Source: Chloroflexota bacterium
GTDB lineage: Bacteria; Chloroflexota; Dormibacteria; CF-121
DNA length: 13,037 nucleotides
Direction: 5' to 3'
Assembly (NCBI GenBank): GCA_005889395.1
Contig: VBFX01000084.1
Span: forward strand, 1-13,037
Shown: piece after piece, positions 5,694 to 12,292 of the stretch
Layout: each line of letters opens with the position of its first letter
Numbering within the stretch: the stretch's first letter is position 1
Made by a program: the position numbers and the translations under genes
Notes under the pieces: model-generated
Told to the model about the DNA's origin: nothing
Seen by the model: only the letters and a program-made list of their open reading frames with translations
Database searches by the model: none

Positions 5694-6545
5694 TTACGGT
5701 GACCAGGCGAGCCGTGAGTCGGCGTCGAGGAAGCTCCCGTGGGTCACGGCCCTCGCCGGGCCGGTCGCATGGATGGCGCCGGCAGGGTCGGTGGCAATCG
5801 GGAGGATGAAGAGGTCGAAGCTCCCCTTGACGAGCATCAGGTAGGCGATCGCGCTGCCATCCGGTGCCCAGACCGGCTGTGAAACGGTGCCGGCCTGGAG
5901 CAGCGACGCCGTGTCGCTCGGCGCCGGTCGCGGCTCGCGGCTAAAGCTCGCCGCGAGGGGCATGACATAGAGGTCGTCGCTCCCGGCGTCGGCGCGCACG
6001 AACACGACGAAGTGCCCGTCCGGTGAGAAGGCCGACTCGAAATTGCGGGCGCCGTCCGGCGACAGGTAGACGCGCACACCCGTCCGTAACGACATCCAGG
6101 TCAGGCGCGCCACGGGCTCGGGCGGTGCGCCGCCATAGAGATAGGTTGTATAGAGCAGCTGCTCGTTGGCTCCCGGACGCAACGCCGGATCGCTGTCGCC
6201 CCCGGTGTAGGGGACCGGCACGACCAGCCGCCGCGCCGGGCCGCCGGCGAGATCCTGGCCGAAGACAGCGAGGTCGTTGGGCTGCAGGTTCTGCGGATTT
6301 GACGGCTGCTTTAGGCGATCGGTGAGGTACACGATCTGCTGGCCATCGTCGGAGTAGTGGGGCGCGAACGCCCAGAGCCTGCCCTCGGGCCCGGCCGCGG
6401 GCGTGATCGATTCCAGGTTGCGGCCGCGGGCATCGCAAATGTCGATCGTCGAGCTCTGCTCCTGCAGCTGGGCAAACGCGAGCTGCGCGCCGTTGCCGTC
6501 CACGGCCGGGTCTTTCACCTTGATGCCCGCCAAGAGCTTTGTCAC
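5694..6545 (-). CDS. TolB-like (PD40) beta-propeller, likely C-terminal half of a broken LCP fusion
   Basis: This encodes a WD40-like/PD40 beta-propeller of 283 residues from GTG 6545. Blade motifs are visible: YSDDGQQIVYLTDR, FSPDGHFVVFVRAD..DLYVMPL, and WAPDGSAIAYLM..DLFILPI. The same frame continues to look like protein upstream of 6545 (PGKVVLPVKQVDVPGRLYA, then GRTLYRFSGTHVTKLL), back to about 6671, where it meets the LCP domain read in the frame shifted by one. So 6545 is probably not a real start: there is no ribosome site there and the first blade would be cut. In an intact version this domain would sit outside the membrane behind the LCP domain. If expressed separately it has no signal peptide. 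The propeller call is strong; its role (binding wall polymer or sensing) is unknown. Confidence 0.75.
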   Translation of the reverse strand: MTKLLAGIKVKDPAVDGNGAQLAFAQLQEQSSTIDICDARGRNLESITPAAGPEGRLWAFAPHYSDDGQQIVYLTDRLKQPSNPQNLQPNDLAVFGQDLAGGPARRLVVPVPYTGGDSDPALRPGANEQLLYTTYLYGGAPPEPVARLTWMSLRTGVRVYLSPDGARNFESAFSPDGHFVVFVRADAGSDDLYVMPLAASFSREPRPAPSDTASLLQAGTVSQPVWAPDGSAIAYLMLVKGSFDLFILPIATDPAGAIHATGPARAVTHGSFLDADSRLAWSP

Positions 6546-7647
6546 GTGGGTGCCGGAGAAGCGGTACAGCGTCCGCCCCTTGGTGGCGTAGAGCCGTCCG
6601 GGAACGTCGACCTGTTTGACGGGCAGGACAACCTTGCCAGGATCGCGCGGCGGCGCCGCGCTCTGCGCGCTGGCGCAGATAGGCGTTGACCGCCGGCCAA
6701 TCGGCCGTCAGGATTTGCTGGCCATCCGGCGAGACCGCGTCGCGCACGAAGGGCGTGATAAAGGCCTGGCGCACGTCACCGGCGCGCAGGCCTCGCATGA
6801 ATAGCATGAGCTGAGTCAGGCGCAGCAGGTCGAGGTCCGTCTTGACGCGGCCGTTGAGGTCGCGCGCAAAGGAAGGAAGGGCCGTCACCAGGTCCATCCC
6901 GGCCGTCCGCTGCTGCATGGCAAGCAGCACCTGCTGCTGGCGTACGGATCGACCGAAGTCGCTCAACAGGTCGCCGTGGCGCGAGCGAACGTACTGCAGG
7001 GTATGCCGGCCGTCGAGGTGCTGCGGACCGGCGGCGAGGTAGACGCGCTCCGTCCCATAGCCACTGTTGCTGAAGTCGTTCGGATAGTTGTCGTCGAGCA
7101 CGGGGTGCAGGACATCGACGTCGACCCCACCCAGGCGGTCCACGACCTTCACCAGCCCGTTGAGGCCGATCCAGGCGTAGTAGTGAATGGGAATGCGAAA
7201 GGCTTTCTCCACGGTGGCCCGTGCCAGCGGCGCGCCGCCCTCCGCGTACGCCAGGTCGATCTTGGCCCTCGCGTGTCCCGGGATCGCCACCCACAGGTCG
7301 CGGGGCAGCGAGAGGAGCGTGACCTGGCGCTTCGCCGGGTCGATGGATACCACGATCATCGTCTGCGAGAGGACCGCGTCCTGCGCGAACTTCTGGTCGT
7401 TGTCGCTCCCCAGCAGAAGAATGTTGACGCGCTGCTTGGAATCGAGCGGCGGCGGTGTCGCGGCCGGCGTCGCCAGCGGCTTGCCGGGCGAGAGATCGTG
7501 GTTGTCGAGTAGCGCCAGCACCGGCGACAGGTAGAGCAGCACGCCGCCCACCAGCACGAGGCAGAGCACGATCCCTGCGAGCACGACCCAATGCGCACGC
7601 CGTAGGCCGCCACGGCGCGGCACACCGGTGGCACCCGAGTGATTCAT
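5941..7647 (-). CDS. LytR-CpsA-Psr (LCP) family envelope protein, frameshifted after about residue 325
   Basis: LCP proteins are membrane-anchored phosphotransferases that attach undecaprenyl-linked glycopolymers to peptidoglycan. Residues 19-41 are a single membrane helix after a basic N-terminus. The LCP domain spans about 74-245: NILLLGSDND, MIVVSIDPAKRQVTLLSLPRD (Arg116-Asp117), AKIDLAYAEGG, LGGVDVDV, LDGRHTLQYVRSRHGDLLSDFGRS.RQQQVL. The usual Arg-x-Asp-Thr before the first strand is LSQT here, so one commonly conserved Asp is absent. After about residue 325 the formal ORF becomes Arg/Ala-rich nonsense antiparallel to no conserved family while the next frame encodes a propeller; only about 6668-7647 is credible LCP coding. 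Whether the cell makes one 650-residue fusion, two proteins or a broken one is open. ATG 7647 has a weak GGAAG upstream. Confidence 0.82.
   Translation of the reverse strand: MNHSGATGVPRRGGLRRAHWVVLAGIVLCLVLVGGVLLYLSPVLALLDNHDLSPGKPLATPAATPPPLDSKQRVNILLLGSDNDQKFAQDAVLSQTMIVVSIDPAKRQVTLLSLPRDLWVAIPGHARAKIDLAYAEGGAPLARATVEKAFRIPIHYYAWIGLNGLVKVVDRLGGVDVDVLHPVLDDNYPNDFSNSGYGTERVYLAAGPQHLDGRHTLQYVRSRHGDLLSDFGRSVRQQQVLLAMQQRTAGMDLVTALPSFARDLNGRVKTDLDLLRLTQLMLFMRGLRAGDVRQAFITPFVRDAVSPDGQQILTADWPAVNAYLRQRAERGAAARSWQGCPARQTGRRSRTALRHQGADAVPLLRHPRDKALGGHQGERPGRGRQRRAARVCPAAGAELDDRHLRCPRPQPGIDHARGRARGQALGVRAPLLRRWPADRVPHRSPKAAVKSAEPAAQRPRCLRPGSRRRPGAAAGRAGPLHRGRQRSGVASGSQRAAALYNLSLWRRTARARGAPDLDVVTDGCARLPVAGRRPQFRVGLLTGRALRRVRARRRRERRPLCHAPRGEL
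6650..6680 (-). other. Apparent frameshift joining LCP domain to propeller domain
   Basis: The minus-strand LCP frame reads sensibly to ...WPAVNAYLRQ near 6670. In the next frame (one base skipped) the text AQSAAPPRDPGKVVLPV begins at about 6668 and continues into the propeller. The bases between are a GC/CG-rich run (CGCCAGCGCGCAGAGCGCGG), a natural slippage or base-calling hotspot. An extra base, or two missing bases, would restore one reading frame. Confidence 0.7.
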
Positions 7648-7694
7648 GCTTCCAACCCGAGGCGCGCCCCTGCGCGCCCCGACCTCCCATCTCT

Positions 7695-7724
7695 ATTAGG
7701 CGTGGCCGCCGCTCACGCCGTCAA
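7695..7724 (-). promoter_or_regulatory. Candidate sigma70-type promoter of the LCP gene
   Basis: On the minus strand TTGACG (7719-7724) is followed after 18 nt by CCTAAT (7695-7700). This predicts a start near 7688 and a leader of about 40 nt before ATG 7647. The 195-bp gap between the LCP gene and the zinc-ribbon gene also has to hold the rightward promoter, which I could not place. Confidence 0.4.
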
Positions 7725-7842
7725 GTCGCCCCGGTTGAAAGGCGCATCGTAACCGTCGAAGCGGGATGAGAAAGCGTTACGGAATCGTGGCGGCGAATCC
7801 CGAACAAGCGGAGGAATACTGGACGTTACGAGGATTAGAGAG

Positions 7843-8058
7843 ATGCACGAGCCAGGAAATGTCCTCTCGCTCCGTTTCGGCTCTCCGGCGGTTCCGCATG
7901 CGTACCGCACCCCGGCCCAGTTGACCTTCTGCTACCAGTGCCATTGCGCGGTGGACCTGAGCGCCACCAGCACGGCGCTGCGGTCGGGACACTGGGCGCG
8001 GATCGGCACCTGCGCGCACTGCGGGACCACGATCACCCGGATCCTCAAGGCAAGTTAA
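7843..8058 (+). CDS. Small zinc-ribbon protein
   Basis: This 71-residue protein has two CxxC knuckles, Cys30-x2-Cys33 (FCYQCHC) and Cys57-x2-Cys60 (GTCAHCG), 23 residues apart, the layout of a structural zinc ribbon. It has no signal peptide or membrane segment. Function not recognised; nucleic-acid or protein binding is typical of such ribbons but unproven here. ATG 7843 has only a distant GAGG in front. An in-frame CTG at 7819 lies 4 nt after GGAGG (7810-7814) and would add MDVTRIRE, so the true start may be there. It ends 9 bp before the deaminase gene, on the same strand, so the two may be co-transcribed, although the deaminase seems to have its own promoter overlapping this stop codon. 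Confidence 0.7.
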   Translation: MHEPGNVLSLRFGSPAVPHAYRTPAQLTFCYQCHCAVDLSATSTALRSGHWARIGTCAHCGTTITRILKAS

Positions 8059-8061
8059 CAT
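8056..8061 (+). promoter_or_regulatory. Leaderless-type -10 element TAACAT of the deaminase gene
   Basis: TAACAT, then 6 nt (CGAGCG), then GTG 8068. Its first three bases are the TAA stop codon of the zinc-ribbon gene. It supports GTG 8068 as start even though the first 35 residues are unconserved. Confidence 0.55.
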
Positions 8062-8067
8062 CGAGCG

Positions 8068-8649
8068 GTGACCTCCCGGCCCTCCCGGCCAGCGGCGCGC
8101 CGCGCCCGCCGGGCCGCCCCCAACCCTGACGCGGTCGAATCACACGCCATCAAAGAGCAGGGTCGCCCGGATAAAGGCTCCTACGCGATGATTCTGGCCT
8201 TTGCCGCGGCGCTACGATCGACCTGCCTCAGTCGAAAAGTCGGCTGCGTCATCGTGCGCGACTCGCAGGTGATCGCGACCGGCTATAACGGCACCCCCAA
8301 GGGCACCTGGCACCCGGAGGAGTTTCCTCGTCCCTGTCCCTGCGTCGGGGGCGTCAGCGGCGCGGATCTCTCGCTCAAATACTGCGCGCACGCCGAGGCC
8401 AACGCGCTGGCGCAGAGCGCCTATCGCGGCTCCTCGACGGCGGGGGCCGACATCTTCTGCACCAACTTTCCCTGCATCGAATGCGTAAAACTGCTCATCA
8501 GCGCCGGCATTCGAGCCATCTATTACGTCCACGGGTATCCGGATGTGAGCGGCCTGCGCGACCGCTACTTAAGCCAGGCGGGGATCCCGAGCCATGCTAT
8601 CGCGTGGTCGCGGATCCAGCCCCATCTGTCGGCGCTGGCGAAGGGCTAG
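8068..8649 (+). CDS. dCMP deaminase-family zinc enzyme
   Basis: This is a cytidine/deoxycytidylate deaminase-fold protein of 193 residues. It has the zinc site of the family: His108 and proton-shuttle Glu110 in YCAHAEANALAQ, and Cys136 and Cys139 in NFPCIECVKLL. Other family marks are SRKVGCVIVRDSQVIATGYNGTPKG and the C-terminal GIRAIYYVHGYPD. The insertion CPCVGGVSGADLSLKYC resembles the extra cysteine-containing loop of ComEB/dCMP deaminases. The likely reaction is dCMP to dUMP, feeding dTMP synthesis; a competence role as in comEB is not supported by neighbours. The first 35 residues are an Arg/Ala/Pro-rich extension of unknown use; the start GTG is supported by TAACAT 6 nt upstream. Its 3' end overlaps a doubtful minus-strand ORF. 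Confidence 0.9.
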   Translation: MTSRPSRPAARRARRAAPNPDAVESHAIKEQGRPDKGSYAMILAFAAALRSTCLSRKVGCVIVRDSQVIATGYNGTPKGTWHPEEFPRPCPCVGGVSGADLSLKYCAHAEANALAQSAYRGSSTAGADIFCTNFPCIECVKLLISAGIRAIYYVHGYPDVSGLRDRYLSQAGIPSHAIAWSRIQPHLSALAKG

Positions 8650-8791
8650 CCGGCGCGTCGAGCGCGGCCGGCTCGACCACGAAGGACACGCTCAACTCGG
8701 GATGGGGCCGCGACGGAAGTGCGGCAGCGGACGGCAAGAGGACCGCGCACGCCACGGCGGTGACCAGCCAGCGGCGCCACGATGCCCCCAC
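8597..8791 (-). CDS. Possible small exported peptide (doubtful)
   Basis: A 64-residue minus-strand ORF from GTG 8791 starts with Trp/Arg residues, a hydrophobic run VTAVACAVLLP, and SAAALP, which looks like a signal peptide; the remainder is Ala/Pro/Ser-rich with no motif. It lies 72 bp after the PfkB-like gene on the same strand and may be its operon partner. Against it: it overlaps the 3' end of the deaminase gene by 53 bp, has no ribosome site and no TAnnnT at 6-7 nt, and GC-rich DNA yields such ORFs by chance. Nothing else was seen in 8650-8863. Confidence 0.3.
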   Translation of the reverse strand: MGASWRRWLVTAVACAVLLPSAAALPSRPHPELSVSFVVEPAALDAPASPSPAPTDGAGSATTR

Positions 8792-8863
8792 GGAAGAGCA
8801 ACGGGACCGGCGGGCGGCACCAACCCGGCGTCGCCGGGCTGCGCCACCGGCGCCATGGGGACG

Positions 8864-9766
8864 TTACAGTCGGGACAGCTCCTCCCTGCCCTTCGGCGCC
8901 GCGGGTAGGGGACCCTGCGGTTGGCGGGGCGCACCGGCTCGCCGAACCGATTGGGCGTAACGGATGGAATCCGCGGCGGCTTTCCTGGGCGCCGACCGCT
9001 TCGCCAGCGCGACCCAGAACGCCGCCGGGCCCGCGTAGCGATCGCGCGGCGCATCCTCACTCTGGCCGGCCGGACACCAATGGACGCGGCCGCCCTCACG
9101 AAGCCACACGCTGCCGTCCGGCTCCGCCAGGTAGACGAGGCGAGGCCCCAGGCCGGCCAGTAATCGCAGCGCCTCGCGGCTGTCCACCGAGCCGAACAGG
9201 ACTTCAGCGTCCGCCGCCTGCAGCGCCACGCTGTCCACGGCGGCGAGCGCGGGCTCGAGGACGCGGCGGGTCATGCGGGCATTCGTCCACCAGAGGAGGT
9301 CGGCCTCGAGCAGGAGCGCGGAGCGACCTCCGCGAGCGTGCGCCCCGGCCAGCGCCCCCAGTGCCGCCGACCGGGCGGGCTCGACCGATAGCGCGTAGCC
9401 GGACACCACGGTGAGCGCGGCCCTCACAAAGTTGGGCGGAAGCTCATCGAGCCGGAGCGCGAGGTCGGCGCCGCGCTCGACCCGTCGCCCCTGGGCTTCG
9501 CCGTCCGGCTGGTGCCAGATGGTGGTGCGCAATCCCGGCGTCTCGCGCAACCAGCGAAGATCCACTTTGAGCCGTTCGAGCCCATCACGCACCCGGCGCC
9601 CTGCCTCATCGGCTCCAACTTTGGCGACGAGCGCGGTGCGCGCCCGCAGCGCCGCGGCATGCGCCGCGAGCCGGGCCGCCCCACCGCCCAGGATTCCCGG
9701 GCTGCTCGCCGCCGCGCGTTCTTCCGCCGCGTCACCGACAGCAAGCCAATCGAATCCCCCGCTCAT
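8864..9766 (-). CDS. PfkB-fold sugar-kinase-like protein lacking the catalytic motif
   Basis: This 300-residue protein follows the PfkB/ribokinase fold. Near the N-terminus GGGAARLAAHAAALRARTALVAKVGADEAG matches the substrate-binding region, with the usual Asn of GG..xN replaced by Arg32. In the middle are the strand/turn elements ALTVVSGYAL, LLLEADLLWW and ADAEVLFGS. The C-terminal signature, normally DTxGAGDxF with the catalytic Asp, reads DRYAGPAAF (242-250): the GAGD anion hole is gone and the catalytic Asp is Ala248. A working kinase is therefore unlikely; a sugar-binding or regulatory role is possible. The last 25 residues are Pro/Arg-rich. ATG 9766 is chosen because TATCAT lies 7 nt before it; an in-frame ATG at 9775 overlaps that hexamer. 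The upstream membrane-protein gene stops 14 bp before. Confidence 0.72.
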   Translation of the reverse strand: MSGGFDWLAVGDAAEERAAASSPGILGGGAARLAAHAAALRARTALVAKVGADEAGRRVRDGLERLKVDLRWLRETPGLRTTIWHQPDGEAQGRRVERGADLALRLDELPPNFVRAALTVVSGYALSVEPARSAALGALAGAHARGGRSALLLEADLLWWTNARMTRRVLEPALAAVDSVALQAADAEVLFGSVDSREALRLLAGLGPRLVYLAEPDGSVWLREGGRVHWCPAGQSEDAPRDRYAGPAAFWVALAKRSAPRKAAADSIRYAQSVRRAGAPRQPQGPLPAAPKGREELSRL

Positions 9767-9773
9767 CGGGGTC

Positions 9774-9779
9774 ATGATA
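9774..9779 (-). promoter_or_regulatory. Leaderless-type -10 element TATCAT of the PfkB-like gene
   Basis: On the minus strand TATCAT is followed by 7 nt (GACCCCG) and ATG 9766. It lies directly after the stop codon (9781-9783) of the upstream gene, so the PfkB-like gene may have its own promoter despite the tight spacing. Confidence 0.5.
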
Positions 9780-9780
9780 G

Positions 9781-10185
9781 TTAGTCGGCGTCGTGGTGCC
9801 TTGGTAGATGCTCGTGCCCGCGTTGTACCGGCGGTACCGACGGGACGGACAGTGCTGGCGGGGTGGCGAAGACCGGCGCCGTTGCCGGCGTGGCAGTGGG
9901 GGATGGTGGCGCGGGCCGGCGCAGCTCCTGCCGCCACGCCGTTGGCGACGGCGCCGGACTAATGGCGACCACCATCCCAAGGGTGTGACTGCCGCTGGGC
10001 GTTGCCACTTCGGAAAAATCGTCGGCGTCGACGGCGGGGATCGCCAGCGAGAGATGCAGCACGCGACTCCCGGCGGGACCGAGCACCAGGGAGGTCATCT
10101 GGTAGAGGGTAAGACAGCCCGCCGCGATCAGCAGGGTTCCCGCGGAGAGGCCGCGCCGGCCGGCGACGGCGAGCAACCCTCGCAT
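9781..10185 (-). CDS. Membrane-anchored Pro-rich hypothetical protein
   Basis: This 134-residue protein has a basic N-terminus (Arg2, Arg10, Arg11), one hydrophobic segment at about 13-36 (LSAGTLLIAAGCLTLYQMTSLVL), a middle part LHLSLAIPAVDADDFSEVATPSG, and a C-terminal tail dominated by Pro, Ala, Thr and Ser that ends in a His/Arg cluster. It is probably tethered to the membrane with the tail outside. I recognise no family. ATG 10185 is preferred to ATG 10194 because TAGGAT is 7 nt upstream and overlaps the earlier ATG. It precedes the PfkB-like gene on the same strand and is divergent from yyaL with 91 bp between starts. Confidence 0.6.
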   Translation of the reverse strand: MRGLLAVAGRRGLSAGTLLIAAGCLTLYQMTSLVLGPAGSRVLHLSLAIPAVDADDFSEVATPSGSHTLGMVVAISPAPSPTAWRQELRRPAPPSPTATPATAPVFATPPALSVPSVPPVQRGHEHLPRHHDAD

Positions 10186-10192
10186 GCCAAGC

Positions 10193-10198
10193 ATCCTA
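10193..10198 (-). promoter_or_regulatory. Leaderless-type -10 element TAGGAT of the Pro-rich membrane protein
   Basis: On the minus strand TAGGAT, 7 nt (GCTTGGC), ATG 10185. The same TAnnnTG-N6-ATG form occurs at the PfkB-like gene. Confidence 0.5.
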
Positions 10199-10264
10199 AG
10201 GAGCGTCCATTTCGACCAGGTAGTCCATCTGGCCCATTACGGCAGCCATTCGGCGGAGGGCCGC

Positions 10265-10270
10265 TAGAGT
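10265..10270 (+). promoter_or_regulatory. Leaderless-type -10 element TAGAGT of yyaL
   Basis: TAGAGT, 6 nt (GAGGCC), ATG 10277. No separate Shine-Dalgarno at normal spacing. The 91-bp divergent gap (10186-10276) holds this element and the leftward TAGGAT; nothing else was seen in it. Confidence 0.6.
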
Positions 10271-10276
10271 GAGGCC

Positions 10277-12292
10277 ATGGCAAACCGGCTCGCGCAGGAG
10301 ACCAGTCCCTACCTGCTCGAGCATGCCAACAACCCGGTCGACTGGTATCCCTGGGGCTCGCAGGCGCTGGAGCGCGCCCGCACCGAACACAAGCCCATCC
10401 TGCTGAGCATCGGCTACAGCGCCTGCCACTGGTGTCACGTGATGGCCCGCGAGTCCTTCGAAGACCCGCAGACCGCCGCGCTGATGAATCGCGACTTCGT
10501 CTCCATCAAGGTGGATCGCGAAGAGCGGCCGGACCTTGACCAGGTCTACATGCGCGCCGTGCAGGGCATGACCGGCTCCGGCGGCTGGCCGATGACCGTG
10601 TTCCTGCTACCCGACGGCACGCCATTTTTCGCCGGCACCTACTTTCCGCCCAGCGATCGTTTCGGGATGCCGGCGTTCCAACGTGTGCTGGCCGCGGTGG
10701 CCGATGCCTTTGCCAGGCGGCCGGCCGACGTCGAGGAAACAGCCAACCAGGTCCGTGATTTTCTGCATCGTCCGTCCGTGCCGCTGGCGGCAGGCGAACT
10801 CGCGCCGGCGCTGTTGGACGAAGCCGCCGCGCAGCTCGCGCGCGACTTCGACGCGGCGCACGCGGGCTTCGGCGGCGCCCCCAAGTTTCCGCAACCGATG
10901 CTCGTCGAGGTTCTCCTGCGTCACCATGTGCGGACGGGGCAGCCGGCCGCGCTGGAGATGGCACGGCAGACGCTGCGTGCGATGGCGGCGGGCGGCATCT
11001 ACGACCAGCTGGGGGGAGGCTTCCACCGTTACAGCGTCGACGAGCGCTGGCTGGTACCGCACTTCGAGAAGATGCTCTACGACAACGCCCTGCTGGCGCA
11101 CGCGTATCTCGACGCCTGGCAGCTGACCCATGACCCGGCGTTTCGACGGGTCACCGAGGAAACGCTGGCGTTCGTGCTGCGCGAGATGACGTCGGAGGAC
11201 GGGGCGTTCTACTCCAGCCTCGACGCGGATAGCGAGGGCGAGGAAGGCCGCTTCTATCTCTGGACGCCGGCGGAGCTCGAGGCGGTGCTCGGCATCGACG
11301 CGGCGCGCGCCCTGGCCGGCGCCTTCGATGTCACGGCCCCGGGGAATTTCGAGGGTCGCAACATCCTGCATCCCGTGACACCGGAGGCAATCGAGCTGCT
11401 CGATGCGGCGCGCGACCGGCTGATGGCGGCGCGGGCGCAGCGTGCCCGGCCGCATCGCGATGAGAAGGTGATCGCCGGATGGAACGGCTTGATGCTGCGC
11501 GCGGTCGCCGACGCGGGACGCGTACTCGACCGGCGCGACCTCGTCATCGCCGCCGAGGCGAATGCCCGATTCCTGCTCTCGCGCATGCGAGAGGGCGGGC
11601 GCATGCGGCGCAGCTATAAAGAAGGACGCGCGCCGCTGGCGGGCTTCCTCGAAGACCAGGCGGCCGTGGCCGACGGGCTGTTGAGTGTCTACGAGGCGAC
11701 CTTCGATCCGCGCTGGCTCGAGGAAATCCGCAGCCTCGTGGCCGAAATGCTGACCGCATTCTGGGATGAGGAAGCCGCGGCCTTCTTCGATACCGCGAAA
11801 GATCAGGAGCGACTCGTGGTGAGACCCCAGGACGTGACCGACAATGCCATCCCGTCGGGCACCTCGCTGGCTGTCGCTGTCCTGCTGCGCGCGGGCATGC
11901 TCCTCGGCGAGCCGTCGTGGACCGATAGGGCGCGGTCAGCGCTCGAGCGCCTGGCACCGACGGCGGCCAAGGCGCCCCTCGCGTTCGGACACTTGCTGAC
12001 GGCACTCGATTTCCACCTCGGCCGGGTCGTGGAGCTGGCCGTGATCGCGCCACCGGGGGACGCGCAGGCCGACGGCCTGCTCGACGTCGTTCGCGAGCGC
12101 TACCTCCCCAATCACCTGCTCGCCGTCGGCGCGAGCGACCCGGGAATCCCGCTGCTGGCCGACCGGCGCGCAATCGATGGAAAGGCGACCGCCTATCTCT
12201 GCGAACATTTCGTCTGTCAGGCGCCGACCCAGGACCCGGGTGAGCTGGCGCGTCAGCTGGACGCGTTCAGGGCGAAGCCGGTTGCGTCGTAA
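10277..12292 (+). CDS. yyaL: DUF255 thioredoxin-domain protein (YyaL/SSP411 family)
   Basis: This 671-residue protein has an N-terminal thioredoxin-like domain (about 1-165) and a long all-helical (alpha/alpha)6-barrel-type domain. The start RLAQETSPYLLEHANNPVDWYPW is the family hallmark. The redox motif is Cys50-His-Trp-Cys53 in YSACHWCHVMARESF, and the cis-Pro loop is GGWPMTVFLLPDGTPFFAGTYFP. Later segments such as GGIYDQLGGGFHRYSVDERWLVPHFEKMLYDNA, AFYSSLDADSEGEEGRFYLW, and DEKVIAGWNGLM are also typical, as is the Cys-rich C-terminal end YLCEHFVCQAPTQDP. Length is normal for the family. The biochemical role is not settled; a redox-linked or carbohydrate-handling function has been suggested by fold only. 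ATG 10277 follows TAGAGT by 6 nt. A MobA-like ORF overlaps its last 357 bp in antisense, but the yyaL end is the conserved one. Confidence 0.94.
   Translation: MANRLAQETSPYLLEHANNPVDWYPWGSQALERARTEHKPILLSIGYSACHWCHVMARESFEDPQTAALMNRDFVSIKVDREERPDLDQVYMRAVQGMTGSGGWPMTVFLLPDGTPFFAGTYFPPSDRFGMPAFQRVLAAVADAFARRPADVEETANQVRDFLHRPSVPLAAGELAPALLDEAAAQLARDFDAAHAGFGGAPKFPQPMLVEVLLRHHVRTGQPAALEMARQTLRAMAAGGIYDQLGGGFHRYSVDERWLVPHFEKMLYDNALLAHAYLDAWQLTHDPAFRRVTEETLAFVLREMTSEDGAFYSSLDADSEGEEGRFYLWTPAELEAVLGIDAARALAGAFDVTAPGNFEGRNILHPVTPEAIELLDAARDRLMAARAQRARPHRDEKVIAGWNGLMLRAVADAGRVLDRRDLVIAAEANARFLLSRMREGGRMRRSYKEGRAPLAGFLEDQAAVADGLLSVYEATFDPRWLEEIRSLVAEMLTAFWDEEAAAFFDTAKDQERLVVRPQDVTDNAIPSGTSLAVAVLLRAGMLLGEPSWTDRARSALERLAPTAAKAPLAFGHLLTALDFHLGRVVELAVIAPPGDAQADGLLDVVRERYLPNHLLAVGASDPGIPLLADRRAIDGKATAYLCEHFVCQAPTQDPGELARQLDAFRAKPVAS

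Noticed and set aside
6776..7690. 304-codon minus-strand ORF
   Set aside because: It is a shadow of the LCP gene in another frame, with Arg/Ala/Gly-rich nonsense.
8692..9414. Overlapping Pro/Arg-rich ORFs on both strands (8692-9099 minus, 8782-9414 plus)
   Set aside because: They have compositional features of out-of-frame GC-rich DNA and overlap the supported PfkB-like gene.
9767..9937. N-terminal extension of the PfkB-like gene back to 9937
   Set aside because: The added residues overlap the Pro-rich membrane protein gene and are low-complexity; TATCAT 7 nt before ATG 9766 favours the shorter form.
10607..11455. 282-codon minus-strand ORF inside yyaL
   Set aside because: It is antisense to conserved YyaL coding and resembles no family.
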